Shown here one piece after another: positions 60,120 through 64,000 of a DNA stretch of 64,000 nucleotides. The stretch covers positions 20,513,445 to 20,577,444 of the forward strand of contig CM033107.1 of the NCBI GenBank assembly GCA_019321725.1, given 5' to 3'. The position numbers were made by a program, and so were the translations under genes. Source of the DNA: Paulownia fortunei. Its lineage: Eukaryota > Streptophyta > Magnoliopsida > Lamiales > Paulowniaceae. The notes below the pieces were generated by a model that was not told the DNA's origin, did not search any database, and saw only the letters and a list, made by a program, of their open reading frames with translations. Positions within the stretch are counted from its first letter, which is position 1, and each line of letters begins with the position of its first letter.

Positions 60120-62576
60120 TGTAACACCCCCATTACTACACAACTATATGTATAATATAATTTAACATGATAGAACCTATGTATATTCATGGAATATTTT
60201 TTTTTTCTGTAACAACATAATAAATAATAAATTATTTTTTCTACTCACAAACTAATATATATATACCTGCAAAGGACCCATAACAACCATAATATTTACA
60301 TACTTGTGTACGAAAAAAGTTTTAAAAGTAACACACAGTATAAATTTCAAAACCTAATACAATAAACTCCAATATCAAATAAGTTAACAACTAACCCAAC
60401 AGCTCGTCATCCATGTACACTGATCCTTAAAACTTGTAGGAGCTCCAGTCACTCATTCAGTAAGTCCATGGCTTCAAATATCATCAAACTCACCTATAAT
60501 GCATGAACTACATCAGCTAATACTCAGTAAATGAAAATCATGCATGCTGAAGGGATAATCTAACGTAAATGTAATGCATTTTATGAGATCATGACAAGAA
60601 TGTGAACTCATGCATCAAAATCATTTCATTCAAAATTATTTTCCATCACTGGGCCCTTGGCCCACCTACTATGTACCGGATAGAGCTCTCAACAACATTA
60701 ATAATCACATGGCTATAAATAGATCGACACAGTTTGGGACCATCTCCTGGGATCACCAGAGATCCACTCCCTATTTTTTCCTATGAGCCTCCAAAAGTCT
60801 TCCCACCAGCATCATTGATAAGGGCATAGTCAAGTGGTCCACCCTCTCGTGACCACCAAAGTCACACCCCCTATCAACCCTTATAATCCTCCGAAAAGTA
60901 ATACTCACGGCGCCCTAAATATCATATAAATAAGCCACACATGGGCCTCGGTACACTAGTAGTGGTCAACCAAAATATTTTTTTTCTGAAAATAATGTCA
61001 TGCGTGTTAAAATCTCAACTATGAGCACGTGTTATGTATAGACATATAAATGCTGATGAATGGCATGTCCAATAACACAATAGATCCTATGTCCCATCAT
61101 TCAAGCAACATATGCACTATAAGATATGTATAATACTCACAATACACATATCAAGACATAAGAATCACATTTAATATAGATAATGCACAAAATACTATGT
61201 CCATACATTATAGTTGCAAATGAATTTTCACTTACCTTTCACCTTTAATATTTTACTGAAAGTTAACAATATTCTCCTCTCTAACCTTAGATATAATACA
61301 GCCTGTAAAAGTATAACGCATTAATTTTCATTCTTAATCAATAGATTTTTATATCAAATCTCATAAGGGATCTTAAATCTTAAATTTAATTAAGTAACAA
61401 TCAAATCTTAAAATTTTATATTTCACCCCAATCAGAACCTTTTAAATACCTTAATTTCTCATCTTGAATTTATTCTAATATTATTTAATTGATATGTTAT
61501 AATTCTGTAATCAATTCCTCAATTTAATTAACTCCGTCATCCAATTAATACAAGATAATAAAATCGAATTTTTGTAACTAATTTTGAATTAAATGTATAT
61601 ATTAATTATTTTCTCACAGATAGATAAATAATTAACTTGGATCAAAAATTTTCTTTCAAATTAGAAATAAACGACATAAACATATATTTTTATTCGTACA
61701 AAAATAAGAAGTGACTTACCCAAAATTTCTTCAAATTTCTACGGTTGAAATTTGTTATTCCTTTCTCTCTTCTTTTTTTTCTTTGTTTTTTATTTTTTTG
61801 CCGTGCTATTTCTTCTTCCCTTTTTTTTTCTCTTCTTTCATTTCTTTTGCTGTCGTGAATGTGTGTAGTGTTTTTGTTTTAGCCGTGTGTTTGTGTGGTG
61901 TGTGTTATTACTTAGTATTAAAGAAATTTAATATAATATATTATATATATACTTATCCTTATCATATATATATGTACACACTACACATGTATACCTATAT
62001 GTGTGTGTATATATATATTATATTACACACTATATACTTATTTACATATGTATATATATATATATATTTCGTACATCTACACATAGGTATATATATATAT
62101 GTTATTTTTATATATAATTTATACATAATCTTATTTATTTATTTTTATATATATTTATTTATAAGCCCCAAATTTATTTTATATTAAAAAATTTACACCC
62201 TCTTAATTAATATGGTAATGTCCTTACTTTCTTTTATTATTATTATTATTATTACCGTTACTATCATCATTTTCTTTCAAATTAATTTATTTGTATAGTT
62301 TATCCTACACCGATAAATACAACGATTCCCCCTTTCACTTACGTATATCGTAATGGTATCTAATAATTGACACTTAAATTCTCGTATCTTAGTACCAACT
62401 CAACCAATTAAGTTAAAGAATTTGAAAACTAATATCGGGTGACAACTTTAGAAGTTTAATTATTAAAATATCATATAAAATATAGTGTATTATGAAATAT
62501 CAATTAAAATGCAAATAACACATACGCAGCATGAACTATATTGGTCAGGTGAATAGCGCGAGCCTCGGGTATTACA
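60120..62576. mobile_element. Solo LTR, 2457 bp, with 5-bp TSD (CCCAA)
   Basis: It starts TGTAACACCC and its inverted end is TGTAATACCC. Perfect 5-bp repeats CCCAA flank it (60115-60119 and 62577-62581), the size expected of an LTR retrotransposon. No gag, pol, PBS or second LTR is present, so a recombined solo LTR is the best reading. LTRs over 2 kb with TGTAAYACCC ends are common in plant Ty3/gypsy chromoviruses of the Tekay/Del kind, which is inference here. The interior holds a pyrimidine tract (about 61750-61850), a TA-rich block (61930-62180) and an (ATT)n run (about 62229-62253). The open frame at 61711-62187 is low complexity. Confidence 0.85.
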
Positions 62577-62581
62577 CCCAA

Positions 62582-63739
62582 GACCTCAAGATTGCTTTCT
62601 AAAGGTGTGTATGAATTCTAGAGAATGAGTGAGAAAAATTCATGTGTCTGTTGAGAGAATAATATATGTTAAAAGTATGAGATAGTGTTGTAATTTGTTG
62701 TAAAGTATGCAAGATATATTGTATGATTTATTGTAAAGTGTATAAGGTGTGTTGTATGATATATTATATATATCTAGTTTATACATATCATAAATATGTG
62801 CCAAAAGATATAAATGGTTGCTATTTGTCATGCTCCAAGCAAAGGAATTAATTTTGTTATATGAATGGCACCTAAGCGCTTGGTGTCTGCTGTTTTTTTC
62901 TTCTGCAATTCAATATTCTTACACTATTCATCTCTTTTCAACTGGTTTTTTTATCTCTTTTTAGGATAGATTAGCTTTTGGTATTTTCATAACAATTGTA
63001 GCTCTACCTGGTAACTTTCTTTATCCACTTGAATCAGATCAATATCATATTTGTGGAGAGAGTTATGCCAAAAATACAAAAACTGTCATATCTAAAAGTT
63101 TCAGTGCACGTTTGACTTTTTAACGAAATTTTTCTTTTTAAAATCAATTGAAATGGGATAAGTTGCCAACATGAAAATTGTAAGTCTATCATTTATCTTT
63201 TTATTGAACTAAGAATCAAGTCAACAGGGGTTTGGATCATAAATGTATGCTCAAAATATTAAAACTATTGTAGTGGTACCATGTTAATGAAATTTGGCTC
63301 AAGATTGCTTATTTCAACATCGTTTTGGCTCATTTTTTATTTGTTGATTCCCAAACCCCTACTACACATAAAATATTAATAAAAACCTAATATTAACAAG
63401 AACAAAGAAAGAAAAATATAGGAGAATGGATACAAAATATGTAAAAATATGCACTTATTAATTATAATTGCAACAAAATATTAAATTACTAAGGTTATCG
63501 ATAAATTTCTTTCTACAATGCTAATACCACTAGGTATTTTTTAGAATTTTTGCTTGATTTATTCTCTTATAAGTTTTTAACTTTCTACTGTACAGATTCC
63601 TACTTCGAAGAGATGATATTTTCTATTGATGAGCAATAAGAGACTGTAGCTGCTCAACTAGGGGCAAATCCTCCATCTGCTCAGCATTCCACTAACCAGT
63701 CGGATCTTCATCTGCTCTGGTCATCACTAATTCAGACTG
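62582..63739. other. Gene-free stretch right of the solo LTR
   Basis: AT-rich sequence with no supported gene. It probably continues the older repeat into which the solo LTR inserted. A region with CTCAACTAGGGGC and CTCAGCATTCC-like segments at 63650-63740 leads into the open frame at the window edge. Confidence 0.35.
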
Positions 63740-64000
63740 AGTTGTTCAGCTCAACTCTTGGCCTATAGGGGATTCCACTCTTAACACTGCACTGCCTCTC
63801 AGTGCAGCCGATTTAGAGGCTGAACTAAACAAGCCACATCTTTTTGCTTCTCAGTCAAGCTGTCCAAATAAAGGTAAATGGAAAGTTCTCAAGAAGACCT
63901 CTAATTCATGTCCTTCAAAAAAATCAAAGACTACGACTCTATCTGCTCAAGGGAAAGATGTCCCTATCCCCTTCGTGCTGGAAAACAAAGACGGGACTGT
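63740..64000 (+). CDS. Open frame running off the window, possible retroelement ORF fragment
   Basis: The frame opens after a TGA near 63739 and stays open to the window end, with no ATG. Its translation includes WPIGDSTLNTAL, ADLEAELNKPH, CPNKGKWKVLKKTSNSCPSK and VPIPFVLENKDG. The base composition is clearly less AT-rich than its neighbours. The KGKWK..KK basic block recalls the linker of plant LINE ORF1 proteins, but this is weak. It could also be an internal exon of a host gene that continues beyond the window. Confidence 0.35.

Noticed and set aside
61711..62187. 158-codon plus-strand frame
   Set aside because: It is made of pyrimidine tract and TA-rich simple sequence (Phe, Tyr, Ile runs) inside the solo LTR and has no protein-family motif.

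Overview
This is nuclear DNA from a flowering plant, most likely a dicot. It is AT-rich, has long introns with AT-rich interiors, carries plant-type transposons, and holds four recognisable plant genes. I found no bacterial, organellar or CRISPR-type features and no previously undescribed system. The new content is four reconstructed gene models and about a dozen transposon structures, many anchored by target-site duplications (TSDs).

Left edge (1-3523): a decayed Ty1/copia element on the minus strand (gag remnants, primer-binding site, 5' LTR). A foreign Ty3/gypsy protease fragment interrupts its gag, and a second copia solo LTR interrupts its LTR. From 3524 to 10250 there are no genes, but there is a hAT-type element (5041-5875, TSD TCCATATG) and a PIF/Harbinger-type element (8349-9268, TSD TTA).

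Gene block (10523-35290, all minus strand): an IST1-like ESCRT-III regulator (7 exons, 1152 aa), a secretory phospholipase A2 of the PLA2-BETA type (4 exons, 148 aa, 5.3 kb last intron full of hAT relics), and mitochondrial ATP synthase subunit g (2 coding exons, 123 aa, probable leader intron). The same three gene families lie together in Arabidopsis, as far as I recall, so this looks like conserved microsynteny.

Middle (35291-51113): about 16 kb without a supported gene. It holds DNA-transposon relics, a MULE with 9-bp TSD, a rearranged LTR pair (36371-38703) and microsatellites.

ACC synthase (51114-52848, minus, 4 exons, 442 aa): an ACS7-like type III enzyme of ethylene synthesis with its TATA box at 53002-53010.

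Right part (53011-64000): no supported host gene. It holds a 2457-bp solo LTR with TSD CCCAA (60120-62576), simple repeats, and at the right edge an open frame that may be a retroelement ORF. The four host genes belong to separate pathways (endosomal sorting, lipid hydrolysis, respiration, ethylene); apart from synteny nothing shows that they work together.
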